In this document: positions 6,254-14,118 of the stretch, in pieces | Position numbering within the stretch: the first letter of the stretch is position 1 | How the letters are laid out: each line of letters begins with the position of its first letter | Source: Paludibacteraceae bacterium | Lineage (GTDB): Bacteria > Bacteroidota > Bacteroidia > Bacteroidales > Paludibacteraceae | Assembly: GCA_018055865.1 (NCBI GenBank) | Contig: JAGPGR010000017.1 | Span: forward strand, 1 to 14,192 | Direction of reading: 5' to 3' | DNA length: 14,192 nucleotides | Position numbers and translations under genes: made by a program | Notes under the pieces: generated by a model | The model's input: only the letters and a program-made list of their open reading frames with translations | What the model was told of the DNA's origin: nothing | Database searches by the model: none

Positions 6254-8069
6254 TTGTTTTAACATTCATGGTTTTATTCATCAAGTCAGTACGAACCACT
6301 TTGCCCGTAAGGTATTGCTCTACCATCAGACTAGCTATGGGAGCAGCAAATGTAGAACCGAATCCGGCATTTTCCACCACCACAGCTATTGCAATTTTAG
6401 GATTTTCGCGCGGTGCATAACCTACATAAAAGGCATGATCTTTCCCTCTGTTATTTTGTACGGTTCCGGTTTTTCCACACCAGTTTATTCCCGGAACTTT
6501 GTAGCTCCTGGCTGTTCCAAATTCATTCACCCGCCACATACCTTCATCTACCACACTGAAATATTTAGGATCAACTCCTACATCGTGCTTGTGAGTAAGC
6601 ATTGAATCTGCTCTGTTGAGATGGGGAGTGATAAAGAAACCTTTGTTGGCAATTACTGCCGTTCCGTTAGCAAGCTGCAGTGGCGTGACCAATACCTCGC
6701 CCTGTCCTATTGAGAGCGAACGAATGGTGAGCGCCCTCCATCCGGTTTTACTTTTATATACCTTATCAAAATAATTATCGGATGGAATGTTGCCACGGCT
6801 TTGCTGGTAAATATCCGAATCCTCAAATTTTTGACCGAAACCGAATTTCATAATATTGGTTCTCCATTCATCGTAATTTTTTCGGAAGTTAACATTCTTA
6901 TCTCCATACCCACCTTTAACCAGTGTGGCCTCAAAAGTATGCCAGAAATAGGGATTACAACTTTGTTCGATAGCGTTGAGCAACGACACCGGTGATCCAT
7001 GGTGGTGAGTACACCTGATAGGTGACGAGCCGGGACCGCTACATGAATAACGGGTTCCTTCGGTGATGGCGCCTTGCTTCAAAGCCACCAGAGCCTGAAA
7101 AGGCTTGAAAGAGGAGCCGGGAGAATATTGTGCCTGAGTGGCGCGGTTCATTAGTGGTTTTGTGGGATCATTCACCAACATTGAATAATTCTTGGAACGT
7201 TCGCGCCCCACAAGAAGTGAAGGATTGAAGGTAGGATTGGATACCATAGCCAGAATTTCGCCTGTGCGAGGCTCTATGGCAACTACACTACCCACTTTTC
7301 CGGCCAGCAACTGCTCCCCTAAAATCTGAAGCATAATATCCAGTGTCATCCGGATATTTTTTCCGGCCTTGGGAGCTACGTCTTTGCTACCTTCTTCATA
7401 CTTGCCTTTTATGCGACCGCGGGCATCGCGCAGCAACACCTCTACCCCTTTTTCCCCACGCAAATCCTTTTCGTATGTGTACTCCAGCCCGTCACGCCCT
7501 GCAAAGTCACCCGGATCATAATAATCATCCTTTTCTATCATTCTGGGAGTTACCTCGCCGATACTGCCCAATACATGACCTCCGGCTGTATAACGATACT
7601 CACGCAGCGTTCGCGTCTGTATATAAAAGCCAATGTATTTGTACATAGATTGCTGAACAGCTGCCACATCCTTAATTTCCAGCTGAGTCATGAATATCTG
7701 AGGCGTTAGCGAGGAATAGGACGGATTTTTATCCCTGTTTTTCACCTCTTTCATCCGCTGTATAAAATACTCTTTTGTAATTTTCAAATCATTACAAAAT
7801 GAAAGGGTGTCGAGATTTTGTATTTCACGATTGATAAAGGCGATATCGTATGCCGGTTTATTGTACACAAGTAATGAATCGTTACGGTCGTACAGTAACC
7901 CCCGGGGCGGATAGATGGTTTTATTCAGAAAAGCGTTGCTGGCAGCCCCTTTTTTGTACTTATCTTCGAGTATTTGAAGCGAAAAAAGTCTCAGGATATA
8001 AATAACCACCACTACTATCATAATGATAGCCAACGTATTACTTCTTTTTTGAAACTTATCGTTGATCAT
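6231..8069 (-). CDS. mrdA: Penicillin-binding protein 2, elongation transpeptidase
   Basis: This class B PBP cross-links new peptidoglycan as the partner of RodA. It has 612 residues. A short cytoplasmic tail and one membrane anchor (about 12-32) precede the PBP dimerisation region (about 50-235, including YPPRGLLYDRN at 53-63 and AGHVLGSIGEV-like residues near 162-173). The transpeptidase domain follows, with SxxK as S319-S-F-K322 in YSPGSSFKP, SxN as S370-C-N372, and KTG at 533-535 in CGKTGTVQN. All three active-site motifs are intact, so it should bind beta-lactams. The ATG shares one base with the mreD stop (TAATG), and the 3' end overlaps rodA. It forms the second half of the mre operon; FtsI (the division PBP) is excluded by context and by the RodA partner. 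Confidence 0.95.
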   Translation of the reverse strand: MINDKFQKRSNTLAIIMIVVVVIYILRLFSLQILEDKYKKGAASNAFLNKTIYPPRGLLYDRNDSLLVYNKPAYDIAFINREIQNLDTLSFCNDLKITKEYFIQRMKEVKNRDKNPSYSSLTPQIFMTQLEIKDVAAVQQSMYKYIGFYIQTRTLREYRYTAGGHVLGSIGEVTPRMIEKDDYYDPGDFAGRDGLEYTYEKDLRGEKGVEVLLRDARGRIKGKYEEGSKDVAPKAGKNIRMTLDIMLQILGEQLLAGKVGSVVAIEPRTGEILAMVSNPTFNPSLLVGRERSKNYSMLVNDPTKPLMNRATQAQYSPGSSFKPFQALVALKQGAITEGTRYSCSGPGSSPIRCTHHHGSPVSLLNAIEQSCNPYFWHTFEATLVKGGYGDKNVNFRKNYDEWRTNIMKFGFGQKFEDSDIYQQSRGNIPSDNYFDKVYKSKTGWRALTIRSLSIGQGEVLVTPLQLANGTAVIANKGFFITPHLNRADSMLTHKHDVGVDPKYFSVVDEGMWRVNEFGTARSYKVPGINWCGKTGTVQNNRGKDHAFYVGYAPRENPKIAIAVVVENAGFGSTFAAPIASLMVEQYLTGKVVRTDLMNKTMNVKTNVNVKEY

Positions 8070-8566
8070 TATTTTGATTTAAGCGACTGAATACCCAGAA
8101 TAACGAGAATAGTCACTGCTGAACTTAGTATTATTTTAGGTATCAATAATGACAAATGCAGAAATGAGAATGATTCAACAAAAAAGAGTACAATGCTATG
8201 AAAAAGAACAATTAAAACTACATATTTCACATAATTGGCTACTCCAAAAGTTCTGAATGATGGTGTGGGATTGGCCATTTCTTCCATCGATACAGACATA
8301 TTAATAATTGTAGGGCGAATAAATGCTGCAAATACAGTTGCAAATGCGTGAATGCCCATTGTATTGTTGAAAATATCAATGGTCAATCCCAGTAAAAAAG
8401 CCAAAATCAATACTACTCCCCGCGGAAAACGAACTGGTAATGAAAGTATAAACAAAATGTAAATCATGGGGCTTATATAGCCTAAAAACTGAATATTGTC
8501 GAGCACAAACACCTGAACCAATACCAGCATGACAAACCGAAATATGTTTTGTAATACTAATTGCAT
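8069..8566 (-). CDS. mreD: Rod shape-determining membrane protein MreD
   Basis: This 165-residue integral membrane protein has about five hydrophobic segments (near 3-22, 31-45, 50-66, 109-130 and 135-160). The most telling stretch is GLTIDIFNNTMGIHA (60-74), matching the conserved MreD pattern with an aspartate in a membrane segment before a glycine turn. MreD sequences diverge strongly, so the call rests on this motif, the length and the position between mreC and mrdA. It is thought to link MreC to the RodA-PBP2 synthase. It starts 13 bases after the mreC stop, and its TAA overlaps the mrdA ATG, so translation is probably coupled. Confidence 0.9.
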   Translation of the reverse strand: MQLVLQNIFRFVMLVLVQVFVLDNIQFLGYISPMIYILFILSLPVRFPRGVVLILAFLLGLTIDIFNNTMGIHAFATVFAAFIRPTIINMSVSMEEMANPTPSFRTFGVANYVKYVVLIVLFHSIVLFFVESFSFLHLSLLIPKIILSSAVTILVILGIQSLKSK

Positions 8567-8579
8567 GATTTACTAGCTT

Positions 8580-9449
8580 TTATCTTTTTTTCGGTACATT
8601 TTGAATATCTGATGTTCCTTCTTCAAGGTCTTTTTGTTCCTGATAATTTTGATAATTAATTACTTTTACGTGAGTCAACGTACGGAAATCAACAGCCAGC
8701 TTCACCTGAACATTGTAATAAGCGTCACTTTCTTTAATGTCAAAATTGTTGATTGTACCTACCATTATACCTTCGGGAAATGATTTGAAACCACTGGTTA
8801 CAAGCGAATCGCCCAGACTGAACTTTACATGGCGGGCAATGTCTTTGAGTTTGGCATACCGGTAATCCACACCATCCCACACCAGAGGTCCGTAATAATT
8901 ACTTTTTTTGAATTTTGTTACAATTGTTGACTTGGGGTGCAATACGGGAATTACTTTGGAGAAATGCGGTGAAACAGATTCCACAATTCCTACCACACCC
9001 TGATCTCCAATTACACCCATATCAGGGCTGATACTATCCAGTGAGCCTTTGTTGAGCGTTATGTAGTTTTGCACCTGATGGGTGGTTATACGGATTACTT
9101 TGGCCGAAATATAATCGTATTGACGTTCGGGCGGGATTCGTATGCTTTTCCAACTTGCAGTACTTGAAGAATCGGTAAGCGTATAAAGCTGATTTTCAAG
9201 TTCAGTCACTTTGTTTTTCAGCAGTGTGTTTTCTTCGGCAAGGTTTCTGTTTGCATCGCTCAACTTGAAAAATTCCACCACTTTATTGCTCATTTCAAAC
9301 ATTTTTCCGGCAACTGCATTGGTCGATGAAAGCAAAACGCTTCGATGATAGCCCTTATTTCGGGAAATCAAAACCAATGATGTGATTTCCAGTAATATGA
9401 ACAGGAAAACAACACTGTAACGGAGCAAAAAACTAAAAAGATTTTTCAA
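8580..9449 (-). CDS. mreC: Rod shape-determining protein MreC
   Basis: MreC is a bitopic scaffold that activates PBP2-RodA from the periplasm. From the chosen TTG start it is 289 residues: a membrane anchor at about 8-27, a coiled coil at about 57-92 (NRNLAEENTLLKNKVTELEN), then the paired beta-barrel domain from about 110 to 265. The domain includes NKGSLDSISPDMGVIG (133-148) and VTSGFKSFPEGIMVG (217-231), both typical of the family. The frame also has a GTG at 9485, adding 12 residues, but that codon lies inside a stable hairpin before a T-run, and the TTG form gives MKNLFSFLLRY, like relatives I remember. The start is therefore uncertain. It is followed closely by mreD. Confidence 0.92.
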   Translation of the reverse strand: MKNLFSFLLRYSVVFLFILLEITSLVLISRNKGYHRSVLLSSTNAVAGKMFEMSNKVVEFFKLSDANRNLAEENTLLKNKVTELENQLYTLTDSSSTASWKSIRIPPERQYDYISAKVIRITTHQVQNYITLNKGSLDSISPDMGVIGDQGVVGIVESVSPHFSKVIPVLHPKSTIVTKFKKSNYYGPLVWDGVDYRYAKLKDIARHVKFSLGDSLVTSGFKSFPEGIMVGTINNFDIKESDAYYNVQVKLAVDFRTLTHVKVINYQNYQEQKDLEEGTSDIQNVPKKR

Positions 9450-9474
9450 GTTTTCAATAAAAGCTAAATTATTG

Positions 9475-9509
9475 TAAAAACACACGAAAAACAGAAGTTA
9501 ATCGTGTGT
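9475..9509 (-). terminator. Hairpin with U-tract between mreB and mreC (attenuator candidate)
   Basis: On the minus strand ACACACGA (9509-9502) pairs perfectly with TCGTGTGT (9487-9480) around a 14-nt loop, and TTTTT follows directly. This is the form of a rho-independent terminator, in the 85-base gap between the mreB stop and the likely mreC start. It would let part of the transcription stop after mreB. Confidence 0.55.
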
Positions 9510-9534
9510 ACTAAATGTTGGATTTCAGACAGCA

Positions 9535-10554
9535 TTATCTCATCAAAAATGGATATTTATCCACATTTTTGAGTGCAATACCTGTACCGCGTGCTACAGC
9601 ATGCAATGGGTCTTCGGCTACATGAAATTTAATATTCAGTTTATCTGTCAGTCGCTTGTCAAGACCGCGAAGCAAAGCACCGCCGCCTGCCAGATAAACA
9701 CCGCTTTTTACAATGTCGGAATAAAGTTCTGGCGGAGTTTGTTCCAGTGCACTTAAAACGGCTGCTTCAATTTTTGAAACTGATTTTTCGAGACAGTGAG
9801 CTATTTCCTGATAGGAAACAGGTACTTCCATTGGAAGTGCTGTCATGCGGTTAGGACCGTGCACTACATAATCTTCGGGAGCATCTTCCAGATCGGTAAG
9901 TGCAGCACCTACGTTAATTTTTATCCGTTCAGCTGTACGTTCTCCTACTTTTATGTTGTGCATGCGTCCCATATATTCCATTATGTCTGACGTTAAATCG
10001 TCGCCGGCTATACGGATGGATTTGTTGGAAACAATACCGCCCAGCGAAATAACAGCAATTTCTGTAGTTCCACCACCTATATCCACTATCATACATCCGT
10101 TAGGAGCTTCCACATCGATACCAATACCTATTGCAGCTGCCATTGGTTCGTAAATCATATAAATATCACGTCCTCCGGCATGTTCAGATGAGTCACGCAC
10201 CGCGCGGATTTCTACTTCTGTACTTCCCGAAGGTATGCAAACCACCATTTTCAATGTAGGCGAGAAAAGACGATTTTTTTGAGGTATCATCTTGATCATA
10301 CCACGCATCATCAACTCGCAGGCATAAAAATCGGCTATCACTCCATCGCGGAGCGGACGCACCGTACGAATTCCTTCGTTTTCCTTGCCCTGCATCTGGC
10401 GCGCTTTTTCACCGATGGCAATGAGTTTGTCAGTACGCTTATCAAGAGCCACAACCGATGGCTCATCCACTACTATTTTATCATCCTGAATAATTATAGT
10501 GTTAGCCGTGCCCAGGTCCATGGCTATTTCTTGTGTAAATGAAAAAAGTCCCAT
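9535..10554 (-). CDS. mreB: Rod shape-determining protein MreB, bacterial actin
   Basis: MreB forms membrane-bound filaments that orient wall synthesis. The 339-residue length is standard. Actin-fold nucleotide motifs are present: phosphate-1 DLGTANT at 13-19, YEPMAAAIG with E136, phosphate-2 DIGGGTTE at 158-165, and the adenosine motif LAGGGALLRGLD at 288-299. The N-terminus MGLFSFTQEIAMDLG is the hydrophobic, membrane-proximal type seen in MreB. It is the first gene of the elongation operon, with purH 190 bp upstream on the same strand. An ATG start after an A/T-rich leader is secure. I see no good TAnnTTTG box in the upstream gap, so its promoter is undetermined or transcription may continue from purH. 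Confidence 0.97.
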   Translation of the reverse strand: MGLFSFTQEIAMDLGTANTIIIQDDKIVVDEPSVVALDKRTDKLIAIGEKARQMQGKENEGIRTVRPLRDGVIADFYACELMMRGMIKMIPQKNRLFSPTLKMVVCIPSGSTEVEIRAVRDSSEHAGGRDIYMIYEPMAAAIGIGIDVEAPNGCMIVDIGGGTTEIAVISLGGIVSNKSIRIAGDDLTSDIMEYMGRMHNIKVGERTAERIKINVGAALTDLEDAPEDYVVHGPNRMTALPMEVPVSYQEIAHCLEKSVSKIEAAVLSALEQTPPELYSDIVKSGVYLAGGGALLRGLDKRLTDKLNIKFHVAEDPLHAVARGTGIALKNVDKYPFLMR

Positions 10555-10744
10555 ATTATTTTATTGTTAGCCATCCAATCCCAAAAGAGGTAATGATAAG
10601 GCAATAGTTAAGTTTATATTTTTTTTTACGTATTTTTTCTCAAAAGAAGTTTTAATGACCTCTAAATTATCGCTTTTGAATCTGTTCTGAGTTGTCCCGA
10701 TCTATCGGGAATTTTTTCCGAGGATTGAGAAACAAATATTTTTC
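10555..10744 (-). other. purH-mreB intergenic region with two hairpins
   Basis: Two perfect inverted repeats stand in tandem. ATTGAGAAA/TTTCTCAAT (10724-10732 and 10741-10749) spans the purH stop codon with an 8-nt loop, and TCCCGA/TCGGGA (10695-10700 and 10705-10710) has a 4-nt loop. On the minus strand neither is followed by a T-run. On the plus strand the second is followed by ATTTTTT, so it looks like a terminator facing away from both genes. They may mark or protect the purH mRNA end. The rest (10555-10690) is A/T-rich leader with no clear promoter box. Confidence 0.45.
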
Positions 10745-12265
10745 TCAATGCTTAAAATGTCTGATTCCTGTGGTTACCATAGCAATACCTTTGTTATTTG
10801 CCATTTCGATGCTTTCGTTGTCTCTGAGCGAGCCTCCGGGTTGAATTATGGCTGTAATTCCGGCATCAGCCGCAATTTCCACACAGTCGTTGAACGGGAA
10901 AAATGCATCTGAAGCCATCACTGAACCATTCAGATCAACATCAAATGACTTTGCTTTTTCAATAGCCTGTTTCAGTGCATCCACGCGTGAAGTCTGCCCT
11001 ACACCGCTGGCTATCAATCGTTTGTCTTTAACCAAAACAATAGCATTGGATTTTGAATGCTTTACTATTTTATTGGCAAAAAGCATATCTTCAATTTCAT
11101 CATCAGTGGGTTCATTTTCAGTTACGGTTTTAAGCTCTTCTTCGGTTTCCTGATAGACGTCTCTCTCCTGTACTAACACACCGTTCAATACTGAGCGAAA
11201 TTGCTTTTCTGGAATTTTTGTATTTTCAAGAACCAAAATAATCCGGTTTTTCTTTTGTGTGAGCACTTCCAGAGCATCCAAATCGTAGTCAGGAGCTATC
11301 ATCACTTCGAAAAATAACTTGTTAATTTCTTCAGCTGTAGTTTTATCCACAATGGCATTGGTAACAAGTACACCTCCAAAAGCCGAAACCGGGTCACCGG
11401 CCAGTGCGTCCTCCCAGGCTTCTTTAAGTTCTTCGCGTGAAGCCAGCCCGCAAGCGTTGTTATGCTTCAGAATGGCAAAGGTAATATCATCAAAATCGTT
11501 TATCAGATTTACAGCAGCATCAATATCGAGCAGGTTGTTGTAAGAAATTTCCTTACCGTGAAGTTGCTCAAACATATCATCGAAACGTCCGAAAAATAAA
11601 CCTTTTTGATGCGGATTTTCACCGTAACGAAGCGCCTTGGATCCATTTGCCGTAAAACGGAATGCAGAAGCATCTTCACCGTCAAAATAGTTGAAAATAG
11701 CAGAATCGTAATGCGACGATACGGCAAACGCTTCTTTAGCAAACCAGCGACGTTCTTCGAGCGTGGTTTCTGCTCCATTCTGCAGTATCAGTTCCAGAAA
11801 AGGGGCGTATTGTTCCTGAGAAGCCAGGATGACAACATCTTTGAAATTTTTGGCGGCAGCACGAATGAGTGAAATACCTCCGATATCAATTTTTTCGATT
11901 ATGTTCTTTTCATCGGCACCCGCGGCTACTGTAGCTTCGAAAGGATACAAATCAACAATCACCAGGTCAATTTCGGGTATTTCGTATTCATTCAGTTGCC
12001 TGGTGTCGCTTTCAAAATCCCTGCGTGAGAGAATTCCTCCGAACACTTTCGGATGAAGGGTTTTCACTCTTCCGCCCAGGATGGATGGATATCCGGTCAG
12101 ATCTTCCACCGCATCGCACGGAATGCTCAGCGATTCAATAAAGGATTTTGTTCCGCCGGTAGAAATGAACGTAACACCTTGTTCATTCAGCTTTTGAACG
12201 ATCAGATCCAGTTTCTCCTTGTGATAAACCGATATTAAAGCCCGTTTTATTCGCTTTTTTTCCAT
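10745..12265 (-). CDS. purH: Bifunctional AICAR transformylase / IMP cyclohydrolase
   Basis: PurH performs the last two steps of purine synthesis in the cytoplasm: AICAR is formylated with 10-formyl-THF to FAICAR, which is then cyclised to IMP. The 506 residues match the family. The cyclohydrolase domain (about 1-190) shows RALISVYHKEKL (8-19), STGGTKS (35-41) and GGRVKTLHPKVFGGIL (64-79). The transformylase domain (about 200-506) shows LRYGENPHQ (212-220), LKHNNACG (266-273) with the catalytic K267-H268 pair, DPVSAFGGV (291-299) and ASDAFFPF (451-458). No truncation is seen. A well-formed promoter precedes the ATG, so purH is probably transcribed on its own from 12293, after trpS. Two hairpins lie at its end. 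Confidence 0.97.
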   Translation of the reverse strand: MEKKRIKRALISVYHKEKLDLIVQKLNEQGVTFISTGGTKSFIESLSIPCDAVEDLTGYPSILGGRVKTLHPKVFGGILSRRDFESDTRQLNEYEIPEIDLVIVDLYPFEATVAAGADEKNIIEKIDIGGISLIRAAAKNFKDVVILASQEQYAPFLELILQNGAETTLEERRWFAKEAFAVSSHYDSAIFNYFDGEDASAFRFTANGSKALRYGENPHQKGLFFGRFDDMFEQLHGKEISYNNLLDIDAAVNLINDFDDITFAILKHNNACGLASREELKEAWEDALAGDPVSAFGGVLVTNAIVDKTTAEEINKLFFEVMIAPDYDLDALEVLTQKKNRIILVLENTKIPEKQFRSVLNGVLVQERDVYQETEEELKTVTENEPTDDEIEDMLFANKIVKHSKSNAIVLVKDKRLIASGVGQTSRVDALKQAIEKAKSFDVDLNGSVMASDAFFPFNDCVEIAADAGITAIIQPGGSLRDNESIEMANNKGIAMVTTGIRHFKH

Positions 12266-12292
12266 TTGAAACTACGCTTTCTTTTAGGGTTA

Positions 12293-12323
12293 CAAATCTA
12301 CAAAAAAACTGAGTAGTCTTCAA
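12293..12323 (-). promoter_or_regulatory. purH promoter
   Basis: On the minus strand TAGATTTG (12300-12293) is a full match to TAnnTTTG, and a TTG (12323-12321) lies 20 bases upstream as the -33 element. The purH ATG is 28 bases beyond the -7 box. This is the best complete promoter in the window. Confidence 0.7.
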
Positions 12324-12372
12324 TTTTTTGAACTGCTTTTAATCATTTTTTAGAAGAATATAACTACCTGAT

Positions 12373-13368
12373 TTAATATGGCTTAAACCCGATAATTTCT
12401 CTTACCTCCCGGATGGTTTTTCCGGCACTTATTTTGGCTTTTTCCTTACCCATTTCCGCTACTTGATTCAGGTAGTTTTCATCTGCCATTATTTCTTCTA
12501 TCCGCTCACGAAATGGATTCACAAAGGCAACTATATCTTCGGCCAGCTGTTTTTTCAAATCACCGTAACGAATGCTGCAGTCGATGTATCTTTCTTTAAA
12601 AAAAGCGATTGTTTCGGATCCGGACACCACGTTCATCAACTGGAAAAGATTGGCAATAGGTTCCGACATAGGCTGGTTTGGTTCTGTAGGACCTGCATCT
12701 GTTACTGCACGTTTTACTTTTTTGAGAATAACTTCGGGTTTGTCAGTCAGGAAAATGGTGCTATCGTCGCCTTCCGATTTTCCCATTTTTCCGGCTCCGT
12801 TCAGTCCGGGAATTTTCACCAGCTCCTTTCCAAAATTAAATGCCTGAGGTTCAGGGAAATACTCCCTGCCATACATCCGGTTAAATCGATTTCCAAAAGT
12901 ACGGGCCATTTCCAGGTGTTGCTCCTGATCTTTGCCTACGGGCACAAAATCGGCTTTGTGGATGAGAATATCGGCTGCCATCAGCGTGGGATAAGTCAGA
13001 AGTCCGGCATTTACGTTTTGAGGTTGCTGACGGATTTTATCTTTGAAAGAAGTACAACGCTCCAATTCACCAACGTAAGCATTCATATTCAGATAAAGGT
13101 AGAGTTCAATCACTTCCGGAACATCACTCTGAACGTAAATGGTGGCTTTCTCCGGGTCTAATCCTGCTGCCAGGTATTGAGCCAGCACACTGCGTACATT
13201 TCCCTGTATATTTTCTGGTGTTGGGTGGGTAGTAAGTGAGTGAAAATCAGCTATAAAGAAAAAGCAATTGTACTGATGCTGCATTTCTACAAAATTTTGC
13301 AATGCTCCAAAATAATTTCCGAGGTGTAAATTTCCGGTGGGTCGGATACCGCTTAAAACTGTCTTCAT
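12373..13368 (-). CDS. trpS: Tryptophan-tRNA ligase
   Basis: This class I aminoacyl-tRNA synthetase charges tRNA-Trp. The 331 residues match bacterial TrpS. The HIGH-type motif is HLGN at 15-18 after SGIRPTGN, the KMSKS-type motif is KMGKS at 194-198, and MAADILIHKADFVPVGKDQEQH (130-151) forms the tryptophan pocket and dimer region characteristic of TrpRS rather than TyrRS. The start ATG is unambiguous (MKTVLSG). A TAACTTTG box lies 131 bases upstream, so the mRNA would have a long leader. No strong terminator is seen in the 107 bases between its stop and purH, so some read-through is possible. Confidence 0.96.
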   Translation of the reverse strand: MKTVLSGIRPTGNLHLGNYFGALQNFVEMQHQYNCFFFIADFHSLTTHPTPENIQGNVRSVLAQYLAAGLDPEKATIYVQSDVPEVIELYLYLNMNAYVGELERCTSFKDKIRQQPQNVNAGLLTYPTLMAADILIHKADFVPVGKDQEQHLEMARTFGNRFNRMYGREYFPEPQAFNFGKELVKIPGLNGAGKMGKSEGDDSTIFLTDKPEVILKKVKRAVTDAGPTEPNQPMSEPIANLFQLMNVVSGSETIAFFKERYIDCSIRYGDLKKQLAEDIVAFVNPFRERIEEIMADENYLNQVAEMGKEKAKISAGKTIREVREIIGFKPY

Positions 13369-13411
13369 CTCTGTTAGTCAAATAAATTGGATAGTTAATT
13401 TGTTGATTTGT

Positions 13412-13461
13412 ATTTTGTTAAATTGTATCCGGTTGATTTATATAAAAAAAAAGGAATCAAC
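13412..13461 (-). promoter_or_regulatory. trpS leader with competing inverted repeats
   Basis: In transcript direction GTTGATT (13461-13455) can pair with either of two AATCAAC copies (13438-13432 or 13418-13412). A run of nine T residues (13452-13444) lies in the first loop. This could fold in two ways, but it is A/T-rich and may be chance. No T-box sequence is present. Confidence 0.25.
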
Positions 13462-13498
13462 AGGTCCACAAATCGCCTATTTAGCTAAAATTAAGGTG

Positions 13499-13506
13499 CA
13501 AAGTTA
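13499..13506 (-). promoter_or_regulatory. trpS promoter -7 element
   Basis: On the minus strand TAACTTTG matches the Bacteroidota consensus and is followed by CA, as at the lolD and metallopeptidase promoters. The matching -33 position falls inside the upstream terminator stem and has no clear TTG. It implies a leader of about 125 nt. Confidence 0.5.
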
Positions 13507-13515
13507 ATCATTTTA

Positions 13516-13549
13516 AAGCAAATAAACCGCTTAAATTCATAAGCGGTTT
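13516..13549 (-). terminator. Terminator of the Lrp/AsnC gene
   Basis: A perfect 10-bp stem (AAACCGCTTA with TAAGCGGTTT, 13524-13533 and 13540-13549) has a 6-nt loop. On the minus strand it is followed by ATTTGCTTT, and it stands about 55 bases after the regulator's stop. The plus strand also has a T-run a few bases on, but no plus-strand gene needs it. Confidence 0.75.
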
Positions 13550-13603
13550 TGAAGTTTTTTATCACTGCGTAAAAGTTTTATGTTACCGAAGTGTGAGTGT
13601 AAT

Positions 13604-14059
13604 CTATTCTATTGGAACTGTTCTTCTTATTTTTTGGTCGAGAGAAGTGAGTGTTTCGGTGGTTGCTACTCCGGGTATTTCCTGAATTTTTCCGTTGAGC
13701 AGTTCCATCAGATGCTCGTCGTTCTTGGCATACATTTTTATCAGAATAGTGTATGCACCTAATGTGTAATGCGATTCGACCACTTCGGGAATTTGTTCGA
13801 GAGCCGCTACCACATCTTTGTACATGGAAGCTCTTTCGAGTGTAATTCCGATATACACACATAGCTGAAAACCAAGCATTTTTGGATTAACGGAGTAGCC
13901 CGAACCGGTAATCACACCCATATCTATCAGTCGTTGTACGCGCTGATGGATAGCAGCTCTGGACACTTCACATTCTTCAGCAACGTCTTTAAATGGTTTA
14001 CGAGCGTTTTGTGAAATAATCCGTAAAATTTTTCGGTCTAATTTATCTATTTTTTCCAT
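13604..14059 (-). CDS. Lrp/AsnC-family transcriptional regulator
   Basis: From the ATG at 14059 this is a 151-residue regulator of the feast/famine family. Residues 1-60 form the winged-helix DNA-binding domain (MEKIDKLDRKILRIISQNAR, then the recognition helix in VSRAAIHQRVQRL at 32-44). Residues about 65-145 form the RAM domain, which binds amino acids and drives octamer assembly (VYIGITLERASMY, IPEVVESHYTLGAYTILIKMYAK, IPGVATTETL). The frame is open to an ATG at 14116, but that lies upstream of the likely promoter (14088-14095), so 14059 is the better start. It sits alone with its own terminator. Such proteins often regulate themselves, and a dyad overlaps the promoter. The effector and targets are unknown. 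Confidence 0.93.
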   Translation of the reverse strand: MEKIDKLDRKILRIISQNARKPFKDVAEECEVSRAAIHQRVQRLIDMGVITGSGYSVNPKMLGFQLCVYIGITLERASMYKDVVAALEQIPEVVESHYTLGAYTILIKMYAKNDEHLMELLNGKIQEIPGVATTETLTSLDQKIRRTVPIE

Positions 14060-14087
14060 GGCAAAGATGAAATTATCATAATGACAA

Positions 14088-14095
14088 CAAAAATA
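14088..14095 (-). promoter_or_regulatory. Promoter -7 element of the Lrp/AsnC gene
   Basis: On the minus strand TATTTTTG matches TAnnTTTG. A TTTTG about 18 bases upstream, inside the 14102-14118 dyad, could be the -33 element. The ATG at 14059 lies 29 bases beyond the box. Confidence 0.55.
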
Positions 14096-14101
14096 CATAT
14101 T

Positions 14102-14118
14102 TTTTGTTACGAACAAAA
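14102..14118. promoter_or_regulatory. 17-bp dyad, candidate autoregulatory operator
   Basis: TTTTGTT-ACG-AACAAAA is a perfect inverted repeat with 7-bp arms and a 3-bp centre. It covers the -33 region of the regulator's promoter. Size, A/T-richness and position suit an Lrp-family operator. The assignment is inference. Confidence 0.45.

Noticed and set aside
10695-10719. Rho-independent terminator for purH at the TCCCGA/TCGGGA hairpin
   Set aside because: The T-run follows the stem only on the plus strand; in the direction of purH the stem is preceded by A residues and followed by CAACTC.
12463-13161. A long 232-residue plus-strand open frame
   Set aside because: It lies wholly antisense to trpS, whose family motifs are unmistakable, and its translation shows no family features.
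13369-13500. A T-box riboswitch before trpS
   Set aside because: No AGGGTGGNACCGCG-type antiterminator sequence or Stem I features are present, and T-boxes are not expected in Bacteroidota.
14060-14116. A 19-residue N-terminal extension of the Lrp/AsnC regulator from an upstream ATG
   Set aside because: The extension (MFVTKNMYFCCHYDN...) is unlike the family, and the upstream ATG lies before the TATTTTTG promoter box; the ATG at 14059 gives the normal MEKIDKLDRKIL start.
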